Positions 52,255-60,644 of a stretch of DNA of 64,000 bases are shown here, piece after piece (within the stretch, counting starts at the first letter, position 1; each line of letters opens with the position of its first letter). Source of the DNA: JBBDYG01 sp040901765 (GTDB lineage Bacteria > Planctomycetota > Planctomycetia > Pirellulales > Lacipirellulaceae); NCBI GenBank assembly GCA_040901765.1, contig JBBDYG010000039.1, positions 62,001 through 126,000 of the forward strand, in the 5' to 3' direction. A model generated the notes under the pieces. That model was not told the DNA's origin. It searched no databases and saw only the letters and a program-made list of their open reading frames with translations. The position numbers were made by a program, and so were the translations under genes.

Positions 52255-53646
52255 ATGCCCCCATCGCAAACCATCATCGAACCTGACGACTCGACGCCGG
52301 TCGTTGCGCCGGGGCATACGCCGGGGTCGGTGACGGACAAGATTAGCGAGATCGTGCTCACCCGCGGCACGAGTCGGGGGTGGTGGCTGGGGTTTGCGGT
52401 GGCGTTCTGCCTGGTGATGCTAATGCTGTATGCCATCGCCTTGCTGCTAGTGCGCGGCGTGGGCATGTGGGGCGTGAATATGCCGGTCGCGTGGGGCTTT
52501 GCGATCATCAATTTCGTGTGGTGGATCGGCATCGGCCATGCCGGCACGCTCATCTCCGCGGTGCTCTTGCTGCTCAAGCAACAATGGCGAACGAGCATCA
52601 ATCGGTTCGCCGAAGCGATGACGCTGTTCGCCGTGGCCTGCGCGGGGCTGTACCCCCTCCTCCACTTGGGGCGCGTGTGGGTGGCGTACTGGCTCTTTCC
52701 GTACCCCAACACAATGGCACTGTGGCCTCAGTTCCGCAGTCCGCTCATCTGGGACGTGTTTGCCGTCTCGACTTATCTCACCGTGTCGCTGCTGTTCTGG
52801 TACGTGGGGTTGATTCCCGATCTCGCCACGCTTCGCGATCGCGCTCGGGGACGGATAAGCCGCGTGGTGTATGGTATTCTCGCAATGGGCTGGCGCGGCT
52901 CGGCCCGGCACTGGCATCGCTACCACGTCGCTTACGGCCTGCTCGCCGGCCTCGCCACGCCGCTGGTGGTATCGGTGCATACGGTGGTCGGCCTCGACTT
53001 TGCCACGTCGATCTTGCCCGGCTGGCACAACACGATGTTTCCGCCCTACTTCGTCGCCGGCGCTATTTACTCCGGCTTCGCGATGGTGCTCACGCTCGCC
53101 ATCCCGCTCCGCGCGATCTATGGCCTGCAAGATTTCATCACCGACCGGCATCTCGACAACATGGGCAAGATCATGCTCGCCACGTCGCTGATGGTCGTTT
53201 ACGGCTACGGCATGGAAGCCTTCATGTCTTGGTATAGTGGCAACGTGTACGAAGAGTACATGCAAATGAACCGCGCGTTCGGCCCCTACGCACCCGCATT
53301 CTGGGCATTGCTTGTGTGCAACGGCCTCGTACCGCAGACGCTGTGGTCCCACTGGGTGCGGACCCACCCTGTCGTGTTGTGGATCGTGGCGATCGTTTGC
53401 AACATCGGCATGTGGCTCGAACGGTTCGTGATCGTGGTCACGTCGCTCCACCGCGATTATTTGCCTTCGTCGTGGGGCATGTATTATCCCACCCAGTGGG
53501 ACTGGGCCTTGTACATCGGCACCATCGGGCTGTTCGTCGCGCTGCTGTTTCTGTTCATTCGGTTCCTGCCGATGATTTCAATTTTCGAAATGCGCGAACT
53601 GGTTCACGAGACTTCCGAACAGGAAGGACCGCATGGCCACGCCTGA
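52255..53646 (+). CDS. actC: Alternative complex III subunit ActC, NrfD-like membrane protein
   Basis: 463 residues with about ten membrane helices (WLGFAVAFCLVMLMLYAIAL; VAWGFAIINFVWWIGIGHAG; AGLYPLLHLGRVWVAYWLF). The NrfD/PsrC-type fold with the GIGHAGTLISAVLLLLKQQW region is the quinol-binding core. It pairs with ActB and ActF. The last 14 bases overlap actD, so the two are translationally coupled. Confidence 0.95.
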   Translation: MPPSQTIIEPDDSTPVVAPGHTPGSVTDKISEIVLTRGTSRGWWLGFAVAFCLVMLMLYAIALLLVRGVGMWGVNMPVAWGFAIINFVWWIGIGHAGTLISAVLLLLKQQWRTSINRFAEAMTLFAVACAGLYPLLHLGRVWVAYWLFPYPNTMALWPQFRSPLIWDVFAVSTYLTVSLLFWYVGLIPDLATLRDRARGRISRVVYGILAMGWRGSARHWHRYHVAYGLLAGLATPLVVSVHTVVGLDFATSILPGWHNTMFPPYFVAGAIYSGFAMVLTLAIPLRAIYGLQDFITDRHLDNMGKIMLATSLMVVYGYGMEAFMSWYSGNVYEEYMQMNRAFGPYAPAFWALLVCNGLVPQTLWSHWVRTHPVVLWIVAIVCNIGMWLERFVIVVTSLHRDYLPSSWGMYYPTQWDWALYIGTIGLFVALLFLFIRFLPMISIFEMRELVHETSEQEGPHGHA

Positions 53647-54184
53647 GACCACCATCGCCGATGACTATTACGGCCTGCTGGCGGAGTTCCCGAGCAGCGA
53701 CGAATTGCTGCGCGCCGCGGAACAGGCGACCGCCGCGGGGTATCGCCGGCTCGACGCCTATTCGCCGATGCCGATTGAAGGCCTGGCCGAGGCGATCGGG
53801 CATGAACGCACGCGGCTACCGCTGGTGGTGCTCATCGGCGGCATCATCGGCGCGGCAACGGGTTACTCGATGCAGTGGTGGATGACGATGGACTACCCGC
53901 TCAACATCGGCGGCAGGCCGCTCCATAGCTGGCCGGCGTTCATTCCGGTCACGTTCGAGCTGACCATCCTGTTCGCGTCGCTGGCGGCGGTGCTCGGCAT
54001 GTTGGCCCTCAACGGGCTGCCTCGGCCCAATCACCCGCTGTTTGCCGTGCCCGAATTCAGCCTCGCCACGCAAGATAAATACTTCCTGTGCATCGAAACG
54101 ACCGATCCCCAGTTCGACATCGAAGGTACGCAAGAGTTTTTAATCGGCATGAATCCCACCAGGGTGACGCTCGTTGACAGTTAA
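53633..54184 (+). CDS. actD: Alternative complex III subunit ActD (DUF3341)
   Basis: 183 residues. The cytoplasmic N-terminus with ELLRAAEQATAAGYRRLDAY and SPMPIEGLAEAIG is followed by two membrane helices (LVVLIGGIIGAATGYSMQWW and FELTILFASLAAVLGMLALN) and a C-terminal DKYFLCIETTDPQFDIE motif. This is the standard ActD shape. It starts inside the 3' end of actC. Confidence 0.95.
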   Translation: MATPETTIADDYYGLLAEFPSSDELLRAAEQATAAGYRRLDAYSPMPIEGLAEAIGHERTRLPLVVLIGGIIGAATGYSMQWWMTMDYPLNIGGRPLHSWPAFIPVTFELTILFASLAAVLGMLALNGLPRPNHPLFAVPEFSLATQDKYFLCIETTDPQFDIEGTQEFLIGMNPTRVTLVDS

Positions 54185-54205
54185 GACAGACCAAGTAAAC
54201 CGTCG

Positions 54206-54423
54206 AGCCACGGATGAAACACGGATTGAACACCGACGGGAAAAAGAGAACCGCTAATGGACGCTAATGGACGCTGATATGAGAGTGAGTGAAGAGACAG
54301 TTAATTTGTGATAGCCGGCATCGACCCAAATGATGTTTCAATTCTTGATTAGCGCTTATTAGCGTCCGTTAGCGGTTTCCAGTTCTTTTATCCGTGTTCA
54401 ATCCGTGTTTCATCCGTGGCTAG
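54206..54423. repeat. Family A nested inverted repeat between actD and actE
   Basis: Outer arms GAGCCACGGATGAAACACGG and CCGTGTTTCATCCGTGGCTA; inner arms AACCGCTAATGGACGCTAAT and TTAGCGTCCGTTAGCGGTTT. The spacer is about 90 bases. It fills the 265-base gap. Confidence 0.9.
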
Positions 54424-54449
54424 AATGATTCGCCTTCGCCGTCGTTAAC

Positions 54450-55013
54450 ATGAATTGCATTGCGTCACGTATCCGAACGCCGACATTCCTGCTGATTACC
54501 GCAGCGGGAGTGATGGTGGCGGTGGGTTGCCACGACGACATGTACAATCAGCCGCGGTACGAGCCGCTGGAGCCGAGCAGCTTTTTTGCGGACGGCAGGT
54601 CGTCGCGGCCGCTGGTGCCGGGGACGATTTTGCGCGACGCGATTGCATCGGATAGCGTGCTCGCCACGGGCCGGGAGAACGGTGAATTAGTTACCGAACT
54701 GCCGGTGGAACTTACCGAAACGCTGCTTCAGCGTGGTCGGGAGCGATTCAATATTTTTTGCAGCGTCTGCCACGGCCGCACGGGCGAAGGAAACGGCATG
54801 ATCGTCCAGCGCGGTTTCACCAAGCCGCCGACCTATCACAGCGATCGCCTGCGCGGCGTGCCGATCGGCCATTTCTTCGACGTGGCGACCCACGGCTTCG
54901 GCCGAATGCCTGCCTATGCGGCACAAGTTCCGGTGGAAGACCGCTGGGCAATTGCGGCTTACATTCGCGCGTTGCAACTGAGCCAGTACGCGGAGGTTAC
55001 CGAGCTGCCATAA
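54450..55013 (+). CDS. actE: Alternative complex III subunit ActE, monoheme lipoprotein cytochrome
   Basis: 187 residues. A lipoprotein signal (LLITAAGVMVAVGC) anchors it, followed by the ActE phrase NQPRYEPLEPSSFFADGRSS. The heme site is FCSVCHGRTGEGNGMIV, with a likely methionine ligand in GFGRMPAYAAQV. It would shuttle electrons at the outer face of the complex. Confidence 0.94.
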   Translation: MNCIASRIRTPTFLLITAAGVMVAVGCHDDMYNQPRYEPLEPSSFFADGRSSRPLVPGTILRDAIASDSVLATGRENGELVTELPVELTETLLQRGRERFNIFCSVCHGRTGEGNGMIVQRGFTKPPTYHSDRLRGVPIGHFFDVATHGFGRMPAYAAQVPVEDRWAIAAYIRALQLSQYAEVTELP

Positions 55014-55052
55014 ACTTTGTATTTTGAGCAACGAAATAGCATGCACGCATTC

Positions 55053-55242
55053 AAGCCGGAGGCTTGACAGCCATTAGCCGGTGGTAAGCGAAGCGCCACC
55101 ACCGGCAGTACTAGCAGGGGTGCCAGCAGTGTAACGAGACGAGAAATTGCTGCGACCCCTGCCGGGGTCGTGCCAACAGAAAATGAGTTTTCCGGTGGTG
55201 CGCTGCGCGACCACCGGCTAATGGCTGTCATCCCGCTGGGAT
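55053..55242. repeat. Family E structured repeat, copy 2
   Basis: It lies in the 307-base actE-actF gap. AAGCC-GGA-GGCTT hairpin opens the element. Long-range arms GACAGCCATTAGCCGGTGGT (55066) and ACCACCGGCTAATGGCTGTC (55210-55229) pair perfectly. Internal hairpins are CCGGTGGT/ACCACCGG (55078-55105), GACCCC/GGGGTC (55154-55169) and CCGGTGGT/ACCACCGG (55192-55217). Confidence 0.9.
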
Positions 55243-55320
55243 GAACGACACCGCGGCCCAATCGATCGCGCTAGAAAAAAGTTAAGGGCATTGACTGCCA
55301 AACCAACGAACAAATAAGCC

Positions 55321-56490
55321 GTGAACGACCATCAACAACCATCAATGTTGCCGCTGAGAGCCACGCTGGTCGTGGTAACTCTGGCCGGCGCTGCAATTGG
55401 GGCGCTGGGGTGGTGGCTCCGGGCGGCGAATTGGTGGGAGAGCTACCTCATCGCCTGGCTCTACTGGATATCGTTCCCGCTGGGCGCGATTTCGCTCCTT
55501 CTGTTGCATATGCTCACCGGCGGCGCGTGGGGCGACGCCCTGCGGCCGGCTTGCCGCGCGGCGCTCGCCACGCTGCCGCTGATGGCCGTGCTGTTCGTGC
55601 CGCTGGCGATGAATCTCGAAGCACTCTACCCCTGGGCCGACCCTGAAAAAGTAGCGCACAGTGAGCTTTTACAACATAAACAGCCGTACCTTAACGAGAC
55701 GGCATTCATCGCCCGCACGGTCGGGTATTTCGCGGTGTGGCTCGCCTTGTGGGCGCTCGTGGCGTGGCAATCGCGCCATCCCCTGCCGTCCTCCAGCCCC
55801 GCCGCGCGACGCGTGCGCAAGCTCGCCGGAATCGGGCTGGGACTCCACGCCTTGGCGGTCACGTTTTCGGCGATCGACTGGGGCATGTCGCTGGAACCCG
55901 ATTGGTACTCTGCCATCTACGGTCTCCTGTTTCTCATCTCCCAGGCCCTCGCCGCGCTGGCGGGCGGAATTGCCATAAGCGTGCTCGCGCCGCAGGTGGG
56001 AACCCGTTACGGCACACGGAGTGTGGCTACTACAATGCCGGCTCCAGATGTGTTGCACGATCTGGGAAAACTCCTGCTGGCGTTTGTGATGATCTGGGCT
56101 TACTTTCAGTACTCCCAGTTCCTAATCATCTGGTACGGTAACCTGCCCGAGGAAGTGCCGTGGTACTTAAAACGTATCGAGAACGGCTGGTTGCCCGTGG
56201 CATTAGCAATGGGTGGGCTGCAATTCGCGCTGCCATTCTTTTTGCTGTTAAGCCGCGACCTGAAGCGCCACGGCACGCTGCTCGCGTGGGTGGCGCTGGG
56301 CGTCGTGTTTAGCCGCTGGCTCGAGGTATGGTGGCTCGTCGCCCCTGCCGACGGTCAACCAATCCGTGTACCGTGGCTGGAGCTGGCGCTCACTGCCGCG
56401 ATCGGCGGTCTATGGCTGCTGGCGTTTTTCTTCCGTTTTCCGACGCTGCAACGAGAAGCCATGACCTCGGTGAACGGAGATAGGTCATGA
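55321..56490 (+). CDS. actF: Alternative complex III subunit ActF, membrane protein
   Basis: 389 residues with about ten helices: LVVVTLAGAAIGALGWWL, YLIAWLYWISFPLGAISLLL, ALAGGIAISVLAPQVG and others. A short ActF signature is the LNETAFIARTVGYFAVWLAL stretch and VPWYLKRIENGWLPVALAMG. It is homologous to ActC in overall form. The start is GTG 55321, 78 bases after the family E element. It overlaps the next gene by 4 bases. Confidence 0.93.
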   Translation: MNDHQQPSMLPLRATLVVVTLAGAAIGALGWWLRAANWWESYLIAWLYWISFPLGAISLLLLHMLTGGAWGDALRPACRAALATLPLMAVLFVPLAMNLEALYPWADPEKVAHSELLQHKQPYLNETAFIARTVGYFAVWLALWALVAWQSRHPLPSSSPAARRVRKLAGIGLGLHALAVTFSAIDWGMSLEPDWYSAIYGLLFLISQALAALAGGIAISVLAPQVGTRYGTRSVATTMPAPDVLHDLGKLLLAFVMIWAYFQYSQFLIIWYGNLPEEVPWYLKRIENGWLPVALAMGGLQFALPFFLLLSRDLKRHGTLLAWVALGVVFSRWLEVWWLVAPADGQPIRVPWLELALTAAIGGLWLLAFFFRFPTLQREAMTSVNGDRS

Positions 56491-56924
56491 ACGATGCCTC
56501 GCACGGAACCAACGACAAGGGGATCGCGCTCGGCTACGAGACCAGCGACGTCGATACGCGAGGGCTACTCGTGTTTGCCGCCGTGCTGACCGCGACGGTG
56601 CTATTGGCCGGTGCGTTCGTGTGGTGGCTGTTGGCACGATTCTCGAACGACGCCACGCTTGCCGAGCCGCCCTTGTCGCCGTTTGCCCACGATCGCAGCG
56701 AGCCGCCCGGCCCTCACTTGCAGTCCGCACCAGGCCACGATCTCCGCGAGTTTCGGATGCAAGAAGACGCGCAGCTCAACTCCGCCGCGTGGATCGACCG
56801 GCAGCAAAACTTGGCCCGCATTCCCATCGAGCAGGCGATTGAAATGGTGGCGAAAGATGGTCTGCCAAGCTGGCCCGCCGCCCCGCAGGAACTACCGACC
56901 GAGAACGCCGAGGAACAGCCATGA
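56487..56924 (+). CDS. act-cox operon membrane protein of unknown function
   Basis: 145 residues with one membrane helix (GLLVFAAVLTATVLLAGAFV) and a periplasmic part containing LQSAPGHDLREFRMQEDAQL and ARIPIEQAIEMVAKDG. The phrase with DL..FR..ED..LNS..WIDR occurs, from memory, in small proteins preceding sco/cox genes in other ACIII clusters. It is perhaps an assembly factor. ATGA overlaps join it to actF and sco. Confidence 0.8.
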   Translation: MNDASHGTNDKGIALGYETSDVDTRGLLVFAAVLTATVLLAGAFVWWLLARFSNDATLAEPPLSPFAHDRSEPPGPHLQSAPGHDLREFRMQEDAQLNSAAWIDRQQNLARIPIEQAIEMVAKDGLPSWPAAPQELPTENAEEQP

Positions 56925-57841
56925 TAATTACAGACTCGCGCACAACCCCAGCCGCCCAAACTGGCCAGACAAAAAGCGAACCACGACGACACGAAGGGCA
57001 CGACGCGAAGGCAAGCAACTTTAACTTCGTCGTGCTCGTCGTGTCGGCGTGGTTAATCTTCTCAGCACACGCCGATGCATCGGATGCAGGGCCGGCCGTG
57101 CCGCTCAATCCGCAGGCGGCGTTGATGGCTGAAGTAAAATTCGACCAACGGCTCGGCGAGCAGGTCGATCTTCGTTTGTCGTTCATTGACGAAGACGGCT
57201 CATCCGTGAAGCTCGCCGACTTTGTTCGCGACCGGCCCGTCGTGCTGGTGCTCGCTTACTACCGCTGCCCGATGCTTTGCAATCAGGTGCTCCGCGGCGC
57301 GGTGAAGGCAATCGACGCCTCCGGCCTGCGCGGCGGCCAGGATTACGAGGTGGTGGTCGTAAGCTTCGACCCCAACGACACGCCGCGCGAAGCTGCCGAA
57401 CTCAAGAAGACTATTCTCAGCCGCAGCGGCGACGATGCAAAAGGGGGCTGGCACCTACTTACCGGCGGCGGGGAAAACTCCGGCCAGCTTGCCGAGCAAG
57501 TCGGATTTCAATTCCGATACGACGAGCGTTCCGGCCAATACGCCCATGCCGCGGGGCTGGTGCTGCTCGCGCCCACCGGTGAAATTTCGCGCTACTTCTA
57601 CGGCATCGACTTTCCGCCCCGCGACCTGCGGCTGGGGCTGGTCGAAGCTTCCCAAAACAAGATCGGAAACCGCGTCGACCAGATTTTGCTGTACTGCTTC
57701 CACTACGATCCACTCACCGGCCGCTACGGCCTCGCCATCATGAACGCCCTCCGCATCTTCGGCGTGGGATTTGTCCTCGCGCTGTTGGGCTACATCGCAA
57801 TTACCGTACGCCGCGAACGAAAGTCAATGCAAATGGAATGA
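56921..57841 (+). CDS. sco: SCO1/SenC family copper-delivery protein
   Basis: 306 residues. It supplies copper to the CuA site of cytochrome oxidase. The thioredoxin-fold domain has the copper motif YRCPMLCNQVL (CXXXC), DVDxxF-like VVVVSFDPNDTPREAAELKK, and a C-terminal membrane helix LRIFGVGFVLALLGYIAITV. The N-terminal hydrophobic export segment (FVVLVVSAWLIFSAHADA, residues 36-53) is encoded in part by the right arm of a family B repeat lying within the gene. The start ATG overlaps the upstream stop. Confidence 0.93.
   Translation: MIITDSRTTPAAQTGQTKSEPRRHEGHDAKASNFNFVVLVVSAWLIFSAHADASDAGPAVPLNPQAALMAEVKFDQRLGEQVDLRLSFIDEDGSSVKLADFVRDRPVVLVLAYYRCPMLCNQVLRGAVKAIDASGLRGGQDYEVVVVSFDPNDTPREAAELKKTILSRSGDDAKGGWHLLTGGGENSGQLAEQVGFQFRYDERSGQYAHAAGLVLLAPTGEISRYFYGIDFPPRDLRLGLVEASQNKIGNRVDQILLYCFHYDPLTGRYGLAIMNALRIFGVGFVLALLGYIAITVRRERKSMQME
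56979..57054. repeat. Family B inverted repeat inside the sco coding region
   Basis: AACCACGACGACACGAAGGG and CACGACGCGAAG (56979-57010) face CTTCGTCGTGCTCGTCGTGT and CGGCGTGGTT (57025-57054), spacer 14 bases. It encodes residues 20-45 of Sco, from EPRRHEGHDAK to the start of the export helix. In-frame stops are absent. Confidence 0.85.
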
Positions 57842-57846
57842 AAGAC

Positions 57847-58008
57847 AACCGCTAATGAACGCTAATGAAAATGATTTGAGGAAACACACAGATTCTCGGT
57901 AATCGGTAAACGCAAGCAAACTCCCAGTCTTCATTAGCGACGATTAGCGTTCATCAGCGGTTTTCTCCTCTTCCCGTCCGTGTTCAATCCGTGTTTCATC
58001 CGTGGCTC
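57847..58008. repeat. Family A inverted repeat between sco and coxB
   Basis: Inner arms AACCGCTAATGAACGCTAAT (57847) and GATTAGCGTTCATCAGCGGT; the right outer arm CCGTGTTTCATCCGTGGCTC is present, but the left outer arm is missing. It fills the 191-base gap. Confidence 0.88.
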
Positions 58009-58032
58009 AAAACAACTGACTAACGATTCGCG

Positions 58033-59010
58033 ATGAACGAAGAATTTGCCTTGTTTCCTGAATCGGCTTCGACCGCTGCGCCAATCGTGGACGGGCTATA
58101 TACTTTTCTCGTGCTGTTAAGCGCCGTGCTGACGATCGGCGTTGCCGCGGTAATCATCTACTTCGCCATCAAGTACCGCGGCGGTTCGGCAGCATTTCGT
58201 GGCGGTGGCGGCGTCAAGACGTGGGTCGAGGTGACCTGGCTCGTCGCGCCGCTCCCCATTTTGCTCCTCATCTTTTTATGGGGCGCCAAGGCCGCCTTCT
58301 ACATGCACCGCGTGCCCGACGACGCGATGCAAATCGACGTCGTCGCCAAGCAATGGATGTGGAAGTTCCAACATGCCAGCGGCCAGCGGGAGATCGACAC
58401 GCTCCACGTCCCCGTCGGTCGGCCCGTCCGAATGCGAATGATTAGCCAAGACGTAATCCACAGCTTCTTCGTCCCCGCGTTTCGGGTGAAGCAGGACGTG
58501 CTGCCCGGCAAGTATTACGAAACGTGGTTCGAAGCAACGAAGCCCGGCGAGTACCGACTCTACTGTGCCGAATACTGCGGCACGAACCACTCCCGCATGA
58601 AAGGGGTGGTCGTCGCCATGACCCCGACCGATTTCGAAGACTGGCTCAGCGGCGAGACGGCGGACGAAACGCCGGTCATCGCCGGCCAGCGACTGTTCGA
58701 GCAGATGCGCTGCGACACCTGCCACCGCGGCGGCGGCCAGCAGTCGCGCGGTCCGGCGCTCGAAGCGCTGTTTCGTAAGCAAGTTCCCTTGGTGAGCGGT
58801 GAGAACGTCTTGGCCGACGAAGCGTATCTGCGCGAGTCGATTCTGCGGCCCGCTGCGAAGGTCGTCGCCGGTTATGAACCGATCATGCCTGCATTTGAAG
58901 AGCAGATCGACGAAGAGGGCATCCTGTCGCTGATTGCGTACATCAAGTCGCTCGGCAGCGATGCGCCTGGCCCTACCCCGCAGGTTGAGGAAGAAGGGCC
59001 GACACCATGA
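58033..59010 (+). CDS. coxB: Cytochrome c oxidase subunit II with fused cytochrome c (caa3 type)
   Basis: 325 residues. Two membrane helices (LYTFLVLLSAVLTIGVAAVI; VAPLPILLLIFLWGA) precede the CuA domain: DVIHSFFVPAFRVKQDVLPG gives the histidine, and YCAEYCGTNHSRM gives the CuA cysteines, histidine and methionine. The C-terminal extension (about 215-325) is a class I cytochrome c with MRCDTCHRGG. It accepts electrons from alternative complex III. Confidence 0.96.
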   Translation: MNEEFALFPESASTAAPIVDGLYTFLVLLSAVLTIGVAAVIIYFAIKYRGGSAAFRGGGGVKTWVEVTWLVAPLPILLLIFLWGAKAAFYMHRVPDDAMQIDVVAKQWMWKFQHASGQREIDTLHVPVGRPVRMRMISQDVIHSFFVPAFRVKQDVLPGKYYETWFEATKPGEYRLYCAEYCGTNHSRMKGVVVAMTPTDFEDWLSGETADETPVIAGQRLFEQMRCDTCHRGGGQQSRGPALEALFRKQVPLVSGENVLADEAYLRESILRPAAKVVAGYEPIMPAFEEQIDEEGILSLIAYIKSLGSDAPGPTPQVEEEGPTP

Positions 59011-60644
59011 GCGCCATCCTCGAACCATCACCGCCGCCGCGGCCGGCCAAGAACTACATCAACGTCAAATACACGGTCGCGTCGTGGCTGTTGACCAAGG
59101 ACCACAAGCGAATCGCGCTGTTGTATCTGGCGGGCGTGACCTTCTTCTTCTTTCTCGGGGGCGCGGCGGCGGTCGTCTTTCGGCTGGAGTTGATGACCCC
59201 CGAGGCCGATCTCGTGCAGTCCGAAACCTACAACAAGCTGTTTACGCTGCACGGCATCATCATGATCTTTCTGTTCCTCGTGCCGGCGATTCCCGCCGTG
59301 CTGGGGAACTTTTTGATTCCACTCATGATCGGCGCCCGCGATCTGGCGTTTCCGCGGATCAACCTCTTAAGTTGGTATCTGTTCATGATTGGGGGCGTGT
59401 TCACGCTCTACGTCACGATCGCCGGTGGCGTCGATACGGGCTGGACGTTTTACGCGCCCTACAGCAGCACCTACAGCAACACCTACGTGATGGCGACCGC
59501 CGTCGGAGTGTTCATCGCCGGGTTTTCGTCGATTTTCACGGGCCTGAATTTCATCGTGACGATCCACAAAATGCGCGCGCCAGGCATGACCTGGGGCCGC
59601 TTGCCGCTATTTGTGTGGTCGCACTATGCCACCAGCCTGATCATGGTACTCGGCACACCGGTGCTCGCCACCGCGCTGATTCTGGTCGGGCTGGAACGGG
59701 GCTTAGGCCTGGGCATCTTCGACCCTGCGCTAGGTGGCGATCCGATTCTGTTTCAGCATCTGTTTTGGTTCTATTCCCATCCGGCGGTGTACATCATGGT
59801 GCTGCCGGCGTTCGCCGTGATCAGCGAACTAGTGCCAGCGTTCTCGAAGAATCGCATCTTCGGTTACACGTTCATCGCCTACGCGAGCCTGGCGATTGCC
59901 GTGCTGAGCTTCTTGGTGTGGGGGCACCACATGTTCGTCTCGGGGCAAAGCCTCTACGCGGGCCTCATCTTTTCGATTCTCAGTTTGCTGATCGCGATTC
60001 CCTCGGCGATCAAAGTCTTCAACTGGACCGCTACGCTCTACAAAAGCTCCATCACGTTCGATACACCGATGCTGTACGCCGCGGGCTTTATCGGTTTGTT
60101 CACGCTGGGCGGATTGACCGGCCTCTTCCTCGCGGCATTGGGCCTCGATATCCACGTCCACGACACCTATTTCGTCGTCGCCCACTTCCACTACATCATG
60201 GTCGGCGGCACGGTGATGGCTTACCTTGGCGGGATTCACTTCTGGTGGCCCAAAATCACCGGCAAACTTTATCCCGAAGGTTGGGCCAGGCTATCGGCGG
60301 TGCTCGTATTCGTCGGTTTCAACCTCACCTTCTTTCCGCAATTTATCCTGGGCTATTTGGGAATGCCCCGTCGCTACCATGTGTACGACGAGGGCTTTCA
60401 GGTGCTCAACGTGATGTCTTCGGCGGGCGCGTCGATCCTCGCTGTGGGCTACCTGTTCCCGATGTGCTACCTGATTTGGTCGCTGAAATACGGCAAGCCC
60501 GCGTCCGCCAACCCGTGGGGCGCGGTCGGTTTGGAATGGCTCACTCCGTCGCCGCCGCCGCCTCATAATTTCGCCCGCACGCCCTACGTCGATTGGGAAG
60601 CGTATGACTACACCGACCCCCGCTTCAAGCCCGACCACGGCTGA
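59007..60644 (+). CDS. coxA: Cytochrome c oxidase subunit I, A2 type
   Basis: 545 residues, twelve helices. Heme/copper ligands are visible: LFTLHGIIMIF (heme a His), FYSHPAVYIMVLPAF with the CuB-His and cross-linked Tyr region, GHHMFVSG (CuB histidines), and VHDTYFVVAHFHYIMVGG (heme a3 and a ligands). The motif YSHPAV has Tyr-Ser in place of the D-channel glutamate (GHPEV), which marks the A2 subclass as in Rhodothermus caa3. It overlaps coxB by 4 bases and coxC by 41. Confidence 0.97.
   Translation: MSAILEPSPPPRPAKNYINVKYTVASWLLTKDHKRIALLYLAGVTFFFFLGGAAAVVFRLELMTPEADLVQSETYNKLFTLHGIIMIFLFLVPAIPAVLGNFLIPLMIGARDLAFPRINLLSWYLFMIGGVFTLYVTIAGGVDTGWTFYAPYSSTYSNTYVMATAVGVFIAGFSSIFTGLNFIVTIHKMRAPGMTWGRLPLFVWSHYATSLIMVLGTPVLATALILVGLERGLGLGIFDPALGGDPILFQHLFWFYSHPAVYIMVLPAFAVISELVPAFSKNRIFGYTFIAYASLAIAVLSFLVWGHHMFVSGQSLYAGLIFSILSLLIAIPSAIKVFNWTATLYKSSITFDTPMLYAAGFIGLFTLGGLTGLFLAALGLDIHVHDTYFVVAHFHYIMVGGTVMAYLGGIHFWWPKITGKLYPEGWARLSAVLVFVGFNLTFFPQFILGYLGMPRRYHVYDEGFQVLNVMSSAGASILAVGYLFPMCYLIWSLKYGKPASANPWGAVGLEWLTPSPPPPHNFARTPYVDWEAYDYTDPRFKPDHG

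Noticed and set aside
52447..53451. 334-codon minus-strand frame
   Set aside because: Antisense to actC; His/Arg-rich and without any family resemblance.
55053..55242. Insertion sequence
   Set aside because: The family E element has no transposase gene and no clear target-site duplication; it is kept as a structured repeat.
58934..60568. 544-codon plus-strand frame overlapping coxA
   Set aside because: It is an Arg/His-rich out-of-frame shadow of coxB end and coxA; the cytochrome oxidase frame carries all ligand motifs.
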